From: Achatina immaculata | Taxonomy: Eukaryota > Mollusca > Gastropoda > Stylommatophora > Achatinidae | Reading direction: 5' to 3' | NCBI GenBank assembly: GCA_009760885.1 | Contig: CM019707.1 | Span: 34,580,645 to 34,644,644 of the forward strand | DNA: 64,000 bases | Part shown: piece after piece, positions 55,528-64,000 of the stretch | How positions within the stretch are numbered: the stretch's first letter is position 1 | How the letters are laid out: each line of letters starts with the position of its first letter | Made by a program: the position numbers and the translations under genes | Notes under the pieces: generated by a model | Databases searched by the model: none | Seen by the model: only the letters and a program-made list of their open reading frames with translations | What the model was told of the DNA's origin: nothing

Positions 55528-55846
55528 TCAGCGAACCATAGCTGACCAAGACCCTGTCCCATCTCTCCGCTGGTGCCCTCAGTAACAGATGTAGCCTAGC
55601 TAACGGGGCAGAGATCGTCATAGTCCTCATAGTGGTGGAGTCTGTTAAAGAAGTATTGCATCCCGCTTCTCCCCCCCCCCCCCCCCCACTCAACCCCCGC
55701 GCTTTTTTTAATCTTCAATTAGGGACTGAAAAAATATTCTGTATAACCCGCTCCTAATCCGACACGATGCTGTGCTTGAAAATATTCACGGCATCGGGTG
55801 CAAAGAGCACCAGCTTTCAGTTTAATGGAAGAAGAAGAAGAATCTG
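55528..55846 (+). mobile_element. Repeat C copy with (GAA)n tail
   Basis: GCGAACCATAGCTGACCAAG, ACCCTGTCCCATCTCTCCG, 'tagtggtggagtctgttaaa', CCGACACGATGCTGTGC and AGCACCAGCTTTCAG are followed by GAAGAAGAAGAAG. It is expanded by a C-run of about 17 nt in the middle. Confidence 0.8.
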
Positions 55847-56502
55847 CAGACAACCTCCCCGTCTCACCTTTCATTTTCCTACCACCTTTTTCCCCATCCC
55901 CCCTAAACCACACACATACACATACACTCCCCACCCCCAAACGGGAAAAAAATGTTAACGAGTACTTGTAGGGGATACTTCCCTGGTCTAAGGTTTCGCC
56001 CGTCAGCACATAAATACGAGTGACCTTGACACAAGACACAACGAGCAGGTGGAGGGGAAGAACGACTCCTGTCCCCTTTCTTTCTTTCTCTCTCCGACCC
56101 AAAAAAAGACCCCCCTCTCCTCTTCAACCCCCCCCCCCCTCCCCCAAAAAAAATTCTCAGCCTCCCCTTGTTTTCTGAAAGGTTTAACGGGGACAGAAAG
56201 GAGCGGACCAATAGAAGAAGAGAAAGGCCACAAGAAGACGGCCGGGAACTAACGTCTTCCTCTAAAATCGATGAGTTCGTTTGGGCCAGGCAGCTTTGCT
56301 CACGTCATCTTCAGCTTCTGTTTGCAGAAAACCGCTTTGAAAATTTATGTTACAAAAAAATCCTGTGTTTAAGTTTCGTTTGAATTTATACTTGTAATTT
56401 CCATTTTGATACAGCCGAGTGTAAATTTTGTCAAAGGCTGTTTTGTGGCTCTTTCTTCTCATCGCCTTCTTATTTTGCTGCCTTGTGTAACATAAATATT
56501 AA

Positions 56503-56503
<1 letters not shown>
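55847..56503. other. No gene recognised
   Basis: Unique-looking DNA with C-runs near 56.13 kb. Overlapping frames of 63-127 codons on both strands have no domain. Confidence 0.4.
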
Positions 56504-56504
<1 letters not shown>

Positions 56505-56534
<30 letters not shown>

Positions 56535-56600
56535 GTCCTCTGCACTCACAATGGACCACAAAGCAAAGGTTCTCCAGCCAATCCTGTCTTGAGCAAGTTG
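56505..56600 (-). mobile_element. LINE-G 3' end
   Basis: An ATC run (a GAT tail on minus) is followed by the complement of CTCAAGACAGGATTGGCTGG, AGAACCTTTGC. It matches the plus-strand copy at 47.33 kb. Confidence 0.75.
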
Positions 56601-56839
56601 GGATACTTCAAACCGTATCCTTAAAATGAATAACAAGTAGGTATCTTCTTCTTATTATTCTTCGTTCACTCCTATCACCAAGATCGCCCCGTGATCCTAC
56701 TGAATTTACTCCTGTGGTTCAAGCGATAGTCTCATTTAGGATGGAGTCTCAGAGCATCGTGGGTCTTGGGCCTGTATTCTCGGTGGGTCACAGAAGTGGG
56801 ATTGCATGACACTGTGGTTTCCGTTGCACCAGTTTAGTC

Positions 56840-57015
56840 TAGAGTTGTACTTTCTCACTGGAAAACCTCGACGTGGTTTGGATATGAATATGTCCCCGCC
56901 GGGTGAGAGGTGGTTGCTCATCCAGTCCATCGTTGGACTTTCACACCGGAAAACCTCAAAGTGATTTGGATATAATATATCCCCGTCGGGTGAGAGGTGG
57001 TTGCCTATCTAGACT
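56840..57015. repeat. About 90-bp tandem duplication
   Basis: CTCACTGGAAAACCTCGACG, TGGTTTGGATATGAATATG and 'gggtgagaggtggttgc' repeat about 90 bp later with few changes. Confidence 0.85.
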
Positions 57016-57099
57016 GCACTGGTTCAGTGTATCCGACTTCAGCATTGTGTGGTGGTGACTAGGACGGAACTTTTGTCGAGGAAGACGAATCCTCGCCAC

Positions 57100-57715
57100 T
57101 AGTGAGATTCAGTCCCGTGTTACGCCGGTTTAGGCATATTATCCCAGTATGGGTGTATATAGGACGTGACTGGCCTCTAGAGCGGAGGTACTGTGATGTG
57201 CATAGCCATCAAGATTCACCCCTGGTTTACGCCGGTTTGGGCATATTGCCCCAGTATGGGTGTATATAGGACGTGGCCGGCATCTAGAGCAGAAGTGTCG
57301 TTGTATGAGTAGTCCTCACGGCGAGTCTAATGGCTATACCGATTAAACGTCACTTAATCCTTTCCATCACCTTTTTCACAGCGGCGCAGCGCGGCAACCC
57401 TAATCGCATCTTTTCTTCATTGGCCGGGAGGAATTTCACCCCACGCGCGGGAACCGAAGAATCTCGCCAGCAGAGTCTTACTTTAACCCCTGGGTTAAGC
57501 CGGTTTAGGCATTTGAGCCAATATGGGTATATATAGGACGTGGGCAGCCTCTACAGCAGAGGTGCTGTGATATGAGTAGCCCTGACCGCGAGACTACTGG
57601 CTACTTCACTCAATCCTTTCCATCATCTTTTCCACGAGAGCGCAGCGCGGCAACCCTTTTCGCATTTTTCTTCATTGGCCGGGAGTTGAAGAATCTTGCC
57701 AGCAGTGAGCAGGAT
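57100..57715. repeat. Triplicated module with TATATAGGACGTG
   Basis: A block containing GCCGGTTTAGGCAT, CCAGTATGGGTGTATATAGG and ACGTG occurs near 57.13, 57.22 and 57.49 kb. The second and third copies extend about 270 bp (to GCGCAGCGCGGCAACCC and TTCTTCATTGGCCGGGAG). The first lacks about 170 bp of the downstream part. The class is unknown. Confidence 0.8.
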
Positions 57716-57910
57716 CTTTCCTTCTCATAGATGAGCTACCAATCAAGACTAACGAGTCTCATATACATGAAAGCGTCTGGCTTTTAGGCGCCAGACATTC
57801 TCCACTTTCAAGAATAGTTTCCCTCTCATAAATGTCTGGGATAACTTCCCTCAGCTGCGTTGACATGTAGGAAGCCAGTCTACAAGTACCATCTTAAGTA
57901 TGAAAAGGTA

Positions 57911-58758
57911 GTTCGTTACTTCCACACATAGTACAGGAAACAGTAATATTCTCTACTTCCACACATAGTACAGGAAACAGTAACGTTCTCTACTTCCACA
58001 CATAGTACAGGAAACAGTAATATTCTCTACTTCCACACATAGTACAGGAAACAGTAATGTTCTCTACTTCCACACATAGTACAGGAAACAGTAATATTCT
58101 CTACTTCCACACATAGTACAGGAAACAGTAATATTCTCTACTTCCACACATGGTACAGGAAACAGTAATGTTCTCTACTTCCACACATAGTACAGGAAAC
58201 AGTAATATTCTCTACTTCCACACATAGTACAGGAAACAGTAATATTCTCTACTTCCACACATGGTACAGGAAACAGTAATATTCTCTACTTCCACACATA
58301 GTACAGGAAACAGTAATATTCTCTACTTCCAACATTGGTACAGGAAACAGTAATATTCTCTACTTCCACACATAGTACAGGAAACAGTAATATTCTCTAC
58401 TTCCACACATAGTACAGGAAACAGTAATATTCTCTACTTCCACACATAGTACAGGAAACAGTAATATTCTCTACTTCCACACATAGTACAGGAAACAGTA
58501 ATATTCTCTACTTCCACACATAGTAAGGAAACAGTAAAGTTCTCTACTTCCACACATGGTACAGGAAACAGTAACGTTCTCTACTTCCACATATAGTACA
58601 GGAAACAGTAATGTTCTCTATTTCCACACATAGTACAGAAAACAGTAATGTTCTCTACCTCCACACATGGTACAGGAAACAGTAATGTTCTCTACTTCCA
58701 CACATAGTACAGGAAATTGTAATGTTCTCTACTTCCACACATAGTGCAGGAAACAGTA
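57911..58758. repeat. 37-bp minisatellite, about 23 copies
   Basis: Unit 'acagtaatattctctacttc' plus CACACATAGTACAGGAA, with ATATT/ATGTT/ACGTT and TAGT/TGGT variants in a mosaic order. One copy has a deletion (TAGTAAGG). Confidence 0.97.
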
Positions 58759-58834
58759 TTGACTGGTTATTGGCGTAGCTATTAGGTGTAGAAAAATATT
58801 AAATATTTTGGATATATTAAACGTCATGGTACTT

Positions 58835-59035
58835 TAAAGAAGACAGTCTTGGAAATGTACATAATGGGGAAAAGAAAGAGGAAGACCAAGGCGAAGATGA
58901 CTGCAAGACATCGTTGATAATCTGCGAATGGATGCATCAGCAGCAGGCTATCTTGCTTACAACCGAGAGGCCTACAGGAGAGCTGTTATGGGGGCAAAGT
59001 TTTCAAATGACATGCAAATGACTGGGTGACTGAAT
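58835..59035 (+). mobile_element. LINE-R (RTE-like) 3'-terminal fragment
   Basis: A plus-strand match to the 3' end of the LINE at 30.7 kb: 'gcaagacatcgttgataatc', TGCGAATGGATGCATCAGCA, 'tgcttacaaccgagaggcct' and ATGACATGCAAATGACTGGG. About 190 bp survives. Confidence 0.9.
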
Positions 59036-59159
59036 GGTTAGGTATAGAAACGATTGCTTTAGTAACAGAATGACTGATTCATCATCTTTTCTAAGACTGC
59101 AGCATTTCTCTGTGTCTTGTGACGTATGCTTGCTACAGGGATTCCGAAGTGTTATTGGC

Positions 59160-60435
59160 TTTAAATTTCCAGTCCACATTAGCATTTGAGGTAGGGATGC
59201 CAACACCTGTTTATAGTCCACATTAGCATTTGAGGTAGGGATGCCAATATCTGTTTCTAGTCCACTACAGCATTTGAGGTAGGGATGCCAACACCTGTTT
59301 ATAGTCCACATTAGCATTTGAGGTAGGGATGCCAATATCTGTTTCTAGTCCACTACAGCATTTGAGGTAGGGATGCCAATATCTGTTTCTAGTCCACTAC
59401 AGCATTTGAAGTAGGGATGCCAATATCTGTTTCTAGTCCACTACAGCATTTGAGGTAGGGATGTCAATATCTGTTTCTAGTCCACTACAGCATTTGAAGT
59501 AGGGATGCCAATACCTGTTTCTAGTCCACTACAGCATTTAAGATAGGGATGCCAACACCTGTTCCTAGTCCACTACAGCATTTAAGATAGGGATGCCAAC
59601 ACCTGTTCCTAGTCCACTACAGCATTTAAGGTAGGGATGGCAACATCTGTTTCTAGCCCAGTTCAGCATTCGAGGTAGGGATGCCAAAACTTGTTTCTAG
59701 TCAACTACAGCAGTTGAGGTAGTTATGAGTCAAATGCTGCAGTGGAGTATCATATGTATATGATATGTCCCACCTGTTTATGGTCCACTACAACATTTGA
59801 AGTAGGGATGCCAGCACCTGCTTCTAGTCCACTACAACATTTAAGGTAGGGATGCCAGTACCTGTTTATAGTCCACTGCAACAATTAATGTGGGATGCTA
59901 GCATCTGTTTCTACTCCACTACAACATTTGAGGTAGGGATGCCAACACCTGTTTCTATTACACTACAACATTTGAGGTAGGGATGCAAACACCTCTTTCT
60001 ATTACACTACAACATTTGAGGTAGGGATGCCAACACCTGTTTCTATTACACTACAACATTTGAGGTAGGGATGCCAACACCTGTTTCTATTACACTACAA
60101 CATTTGAGGTAGGGATGCCAACACCTGTTTCTGTTACACTACAACATTTGAGGTAGGGATGCCAACACCTGTTTCTATTACACTACAACATTTGAGGTAG
60201 GGATGCCAACACCTGTTTCTATTACACTACAACATTTGAGGTAGGGATGCCAACACCTGTTTCTGTTACACTACAACATTTGAGGTAGGGATGCCAACAC
60301 CTGTTTCTATTACACTACAACATTTGAGGTAGGGATGCCAACACCTGTTTCTATTACACTACAACATTTGAGGTAGGGATGCCAACACCTGTTTCTATTA
60401 CACTACAACATTTGAGGTAGGGATGCCAACACTTG
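59160..60435. repeat. 44-bp minisatellite, about 28 copies, from the SINE-B end
   Basis: Exact 44-bp period over most of it: GAGGTAGGGATGCCAACACC plus TGTTTCTATTACACTACAACATTT. The core GGTAGGGATGCCAACACCTG is identical to the 3' end of SINE-B at 19.25 kb. The right edge runs without a break into a SINE-B copy at 60436. Confidence 0.96.
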
Positions 60436-60594
60436 TCCTCGCTGCCTGTGCTTTTCTATGGAAGCCCCAGGTGCTGAAGCTTTTTTTTTAGGCTGGGTTA
60501 ACCCCCCTGCCGCCCCCAATGCGACATCGAATTGAGGACCTTCTGATCGGCAGGCCAGTGCACTAACCACTATACCACTACGACACTTTAGCAT
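60436..60594 (-). mobile_element. SINE-B copy joined to the 44-bp array
   Basis: On minus: a tRNA-like head CGTAGTGGTATAGTGGTTAG then TGCACTGGCCTGCCGATCAGAAGG, with a GTCCTCAATTCGATGTC B-box-like region. The body is GCACCTGGGGCTTCC, and the end ACAAGTGTTGGCATCCCTAC leads into the array. Confidence 0.85.
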
Positions 60595-60598
60595 TTGT

Positions 60599-60603
<5 letters not shown>

Positions 60604-60640
<37 letters not shown>
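60604..60640. repeat. (CT)n microsatellite
   Basis: About 18 perfect CT copies. Confidence 0.97.
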
Positions 60641-60641
<1 letters not shown>

Positions 60642-61745
60642 AAAATAAACAAAACAAAACAATGTCTTAAAAGTAGGAGAGAAGATAATCAGAATCTTAA
60701 ATGGGCTTATCACGAAATACTTGAGAATAGCAGCCTTCGACAGAGCCTTGGAGAGACATCTTGTGAACCGGTACGAGACTGACTGAGGCAGTGCTTCTAG
60801 GGCACTACACGGAGGTGGGATAGGGTCTTGACCGGCTGAGGTTCGCTAACGGTGACGCAAGCATGAACCCAGCTACGGGTCGATGACTGCCACAACAAGA
60901 CAGCGTCTTCCAGCATGCTCTCATTTGTGCATATAATACGCATGCTCTCTCTCCTTCTCTCTCTCTCTCTTTCTATCCCGTAGATTGATACAAATAAAGA
61001 CTTTCTCTCCCTTTCTCTCTCCTCTCTTTCTATCCCGTAGACTGATAATAACAACTAAAGTCCCACGCAAAAAAAGGGAAAGCTTATCACCCCCTCTACA
61101 CCCACCCCAAATCCTCCTCCAACTGCTACCACTTCCCTGGCTAACCCGAATACCTTCACTCAATCATGGCAACCGCAGCGACAACCATGAACGTCATCCT
61201 TCCAGACAACCAGGCCGCCGGTAACACTAGGGAGATAAGGTGTCTGTTGTTTACTGCCCAACCCGTCAGTGGGCCCCTACACGGTCACAGAATCACAGAA
61301 CCTGGCTAGTATCGCTGGGACGGGACGGGACGAGGCCAGATTTTATTTTTAAAAAAAGTGGGGGGGGGGGGAGGAGGGGAGAAAGAGACGCGGGGAGCAC
61401 TTTTACTTTCTGACTGTGAAACAAGAACCCTTTTGCAAAAGCACGAAAAGAGTATCACTTGAGCGGTAAAGAATTAGGACAATAGTCCCTCCCCCAGGTT
61501 TTGTGAAAGGAGAACGGAAAGGGAACTTTTAATTCCGACTGGGATGTTTATCTGGTTTTTTTTTTTTTCTAGTCACAGAAAGACTTGGAAAGTGAGGGTT
61601 GTTTATCTTTGTCTTAGGGATAAACACAGTGCCCAGGATGTGGTGGCGATGCACAGCCGTCTTCTCTGACAAATCTTCTCCAAGATTAGGACTGATAAGT
61701 GTCTTCTTCCACTTTTGGACTGGTAAACTATCCTCCATGATTATC
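60641..61745. other. No gene recognised
   Basis: Includes a short reverse Repeat C piece (GATAGGGTCTTGACCGGC near 60.82 kb), a duplicated 'ctctctttctatcccgtaga' at 60.96-61.04 kb and a G-run at 61.36 kb. Frames of 69-85 codons lack domains. Confidence 0.45.
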
Positions 61746-61749
61746 TCAT

Positions 61750-62200
61750 TGAAAAATCATCTTCTCTGATCTTGGGACTGAGAAATCATCTTCTCTGATC
61801 TTGGTGTTGGGAAATCATCTTCTTTGATCTTGGTGCTAGGAAATCAACTTTTCTGATCTTGGTGCTAGGAAATCATCTTTTCTGATCTTGGTGCTAGGAA
61901 ATCATCTTTTCTGATCTTGGTGCTAGGAAATCATCTTTTCTTATCTTGGTGCTAGGAAGTCATCTGTTCTGATCTTGGTGCTAGGAAATCATCTTTTCTG
62001 ATCTTGATGCTAGGAAATCATCTTTTTTTATCTTGGTGCTAGGAAATCATCTTTTCTTATCTTGGTGCTAGGAAATCATCTTTTCTGATCTTGGTGCTAG
62101 GAAATCATCTTTTCTGATCTTGGTGCTAGGAAATAATCTTTTCTTATCTTGGTGCTAGGAAATCATCTTTTCTGATAATGAGATTGGAAATTCATCTTCT
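61750..62200. repeat. 29-bp minisatellite, about 16 copies
   Basis: Unit 'gatcttggtgctaggaaatc' plus ATCTTTTCT. The left copies read GGGACTGAG and TTGGGAAATC; the centre is uniform; the right copies are diverged. Confidence 0.95.
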
Positions 62201-62324
62201 CTGATCGTGGCGCCGTCAAATCATCTCCTCTGAGCTTGATGCTGAGAAATAATCTTTTCTGGTTTTGCGACTACTAAAATATCTTTTTTGTGACACAAGG
62301 CGATGAAGCGCCAGGATTGGGATT

Positions 62325-62465
62325 CAGTAGCTGATCAAGACCCTGTCCACTTCGCTGTTGGTCCCCTCCCCCCACTAATAGGCCATAACACGGCTAACGG
62401 GACAGGGATCATCACTGTCCCCATGGCGGTGGTGTCTGCATTAAAAGCACTGCGCACCCCCCACC
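62325..62465 (+). mobile_element. Repeat C copy, 3'-truncated
   Basis: 'agctgatcaagaccctgtcc', AACACGGCTAACGGGACAGG and CATGGCGGTGGTGTCTGC, ending where the 19-bp array begins. Confidence 0.75.
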
Positions 62466-62469
62466 CCTT

Positions 62470-62665
62470 TATGAGCGTAATGTCCCTTATAAGTGTAACA
62501 TCCCCTTATAAGTGTAACATCCTTTATAAGTGTAACACACCTTTATAAGTGTAACACACCTTTATAAGTGTAACACACCTTTATAAGTGTAATATCCCCT
62601 TTATAAGTGTAACATCCTTTATAAGTGTAACATCCCTTTATAAGTGTAACATCCCTTTATAAGTG
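62470..62665. repeat. 18-20 bp minisatellite, about 10 copies
   Basis: Unit 'tataagtgtaacatccctt' with CACACC or CATCCCC variants. It starts at the broken edge of a Repeat C copy. Confidence 0.95.
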
Positions 62666-62715
62666 GCATGTCTTATGTTCACTACCACCATGTCATCCCC
62701 CCAAAAAAAACTGGC

Positions 62716-62905
62716 TGTTTTATTGATTAATTGATTGATCTTTATTTTCAAAGGGTTAAGAATTGGGCACGCAGGCCCGTCTGACATTCTACCCTTTATC
62801 ATACAACCTTCACTTCGTTCCAGACATTCTACAAATATGCTGCTCATATAACAAACATAATTAACAATAAAGTAAGTACAGACACATTAAAATGACTATA
62901 TGTGG
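62716..62905 (-). mobile_element. LINE-D 3' end with (TCAA)n tail
   Basis: Plus: TTGATTAATTGATTGATCTT, 'tattttcaaagggttaagaa', TTGGGCACGCAGGCCCGTCT, then GACATTCTACCC and CATTCTACAAATATGCTGC. This is the best-preserved LINE-D terminus in the window. Confidence 0.8.
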
Positions 62906-62921
62906 CTGGCTTCATCTAGAA

Positions 62922-63487
62922 CAGTGGTTCTCATTGCGTGAGCCGCAGCCCAAAGGTGGGCCGTGCCAGGGAGTTTTGTGGGCCGCGCTGAAGTCTCAAA
63001 GCAACAACAAACAAACAAAAAAAAAAGATAAAAAAGTAGATACAATAAAAAAAATTATTCTGTATCTTACAGGCAACGCACAGGGGCAGACTGACCGGGC
63101 ACTAGCTGCAGAATTCTAGGTCGATTTATTAGGAAAAGAACAGAAGTTTGTTGTAGCAATGAATATGCAGTTAAAAATATAGAGAACATATTGCATAATA
63201 CTTTATAAAACTAGATTTATACCTCGCAAATATAAAGCACTTTATTAGTGGGCCGCAAAAATGTTTGACTTTTAAATGTGGGCAAAATGTTTGACTTTTA
63301 AATGTGGGAAAAAATGTTTGACTTTTAAATGTGGGCAAAATGTTTGACTTTTAAATGTGGGAAAAATGTTTGACTTTTAAATGTGGGAAAAATGTTTGAC
63401 TTTTAAATGTGGGAAAAATGTTTGACTTTTAAATGTGGGAAAAATGTTTGACTTTTAAATGTGGGAAAAATGGTCTGAGAACCGCTG
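62922..63487. mobile_element. Non-autonomous hAT-type transposon, 566 bp
   Basis: Ends CAGTGGTTCTCA (left) and TGAGAACCGCTG (right) are inverted repeats with one mismatch and match the usual hAT terminus. A perfect 8-bp direct repeat ATCTAGAA flanks it at 62914-62921 and 63488-63495, the hAT target-site size. There is no transposase frame. Internal GTGGGCCGC motifs occur near both ends. An internal 26-bp array fills its right part. Confidence 0.92.
63252..63472. repeat. 26-bp minisatellite inside the hAT element, about 9 copies
   Basis: Unit 'aaaatgtttgacttttaaat' plus GTGGGA/C. The copies are nearly identical. The first starts within the conserved GTGGGCCGCAAAAATG, so the array grew from hAT sequence. 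Confidence 0.96.
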
Positions 63488-63689
63488 ATCTAGAATCCCA
63501 ATGACTTGGCCAATTGTTTCATGTAAGAATTATATTTTCAAAAAAAAATACTATGATAGTATCCTTATCAATATTTAAAGCTGTGTATAGACTGAGGTTC
63601 TGTCTCTTGCATTCTTCATACGACTGTCTTCTTCCTCATGCCCTGATCCTGCACGAGAAACACTGGAAGGTTTAAAGCTTTCTATACAA

Positions 63690-63955
63690 GTCTAACTATA
63701 TATTGATATACAACAATATGCTAGTTATATCTTCATATACAACAGTGTGCAAGCTATATGTTAACAACTACTTTTTATATACAACAACATTCTAAGATAT
63801 ATGTTGGTATACAACAATATGCTGGCTACATGTTGATAAAAAACAATATGCTATATATGTGTAGATATACAACAATATGCTAGATATGTGTAAATATACA
63901 ACAATATGCTAAATATGTGTAAATATACAACAATATGCTAGCTATGTCTGAACAA
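63690..63955. repeat. Degenerate 30-36 bp AT-rich repeat, about 8 copies
   Basis: Repeats of 'tatacaacaatatgctagct' plus ATGTTGATA, diverged on the left and more uniform on the right. Confidence 0.85.
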
Positions 63956-64000
63956 TAAACACATGGATGAAATAGATGAAATGTGGGTTTTGCAGACAAA

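Noticed and set aside
54829..55541. Cys/His-rich frames that resemble zinc-finger repeats
   Set aside because: The 30-bp DNA repeat gives SHSNVYFFYM or CHTPTFISFI units; spacing does not fit any zinc finger, and three frames are open at once.

Overview
The window is eukaryotic nuclear DNA. It holds one clearly intact protein gene, a single-exon SoxB1 (Sox1/2/3-type) HMG-box transcription factor at 11064..12206 (+). The Sox protein sequence and the mix of tRNA-headed SINEs, several LINE families, a Tc1 element and a hAT element suggest a lophotrochozoan, most likely a mollusc and perhaps a gastropod. That placement is inference; no species can be fixed from the sequence alone.

Layout. 1-10 kb: microsatellites, minisatellites, SINE copies (one perfect copy with its target-site duplication, TSD) and a LINE 3' end. 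10.4-12.6 kb: SoxB1, with a plausible TATA/initiator promoter and a 5'UTR intron upstream and an AATAAA downstream. 12.6-23.7 kb: mostly unique AT-rich DNA, including a candidate enhancer at 13.84-13.93 kb with a perfect inverted SOX site, plus a few minisatellites. 23.7-25.3 and 32-34.8 kb: very long ACT/ACC trinucleotide tracts. 26.3 kb: a possible terminal coding exon of an unknown gene. 27-31.8 kb: LINE 3' ends and minisatellites. 36.5-40.6 kb: a dead Tc1-like transposon with a LINE nested inside it, bounded by a 10-bp TSD. 41-46 kb: stacked LINE 3' ends, one inserted in another with a 12-bp TSD. 47.6-60.6 kb: a dense series of minisatellites, at least two of which appear to have grown from SINE 3' ends. 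62.9-63.5 kb: a non-autonomous hAT element with an 8-bp TSD and an internal minisatellite.

Repeat names used here are local labels. SINE-A and SINE-B are tRNA-headed. Repeat C is a dispersed family of unknown class. LINE-D has a (TCAA)n tail. LINE-E has a GATGTAA tail. LINE-F has a (GAA)n tail. LINE-G has a (GAT)n tail. LINE-H has an RNase H domain and a poly-A tail. LINE-P is the copy nested in Tc1. LINE-R is RTE/BovB-like.

No operon-like or pathway organisation is visible. The window looks like the gene-poor regulatory neighbourhood of a developmental transcription factor that has filled with transposons and more than 25 unrelated minisatellites. Nearly all long open frames outside SoxB1 and the transposons are translations of tandem repeats and are not genes. 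All family assignments come from reading motifs, without database searches.
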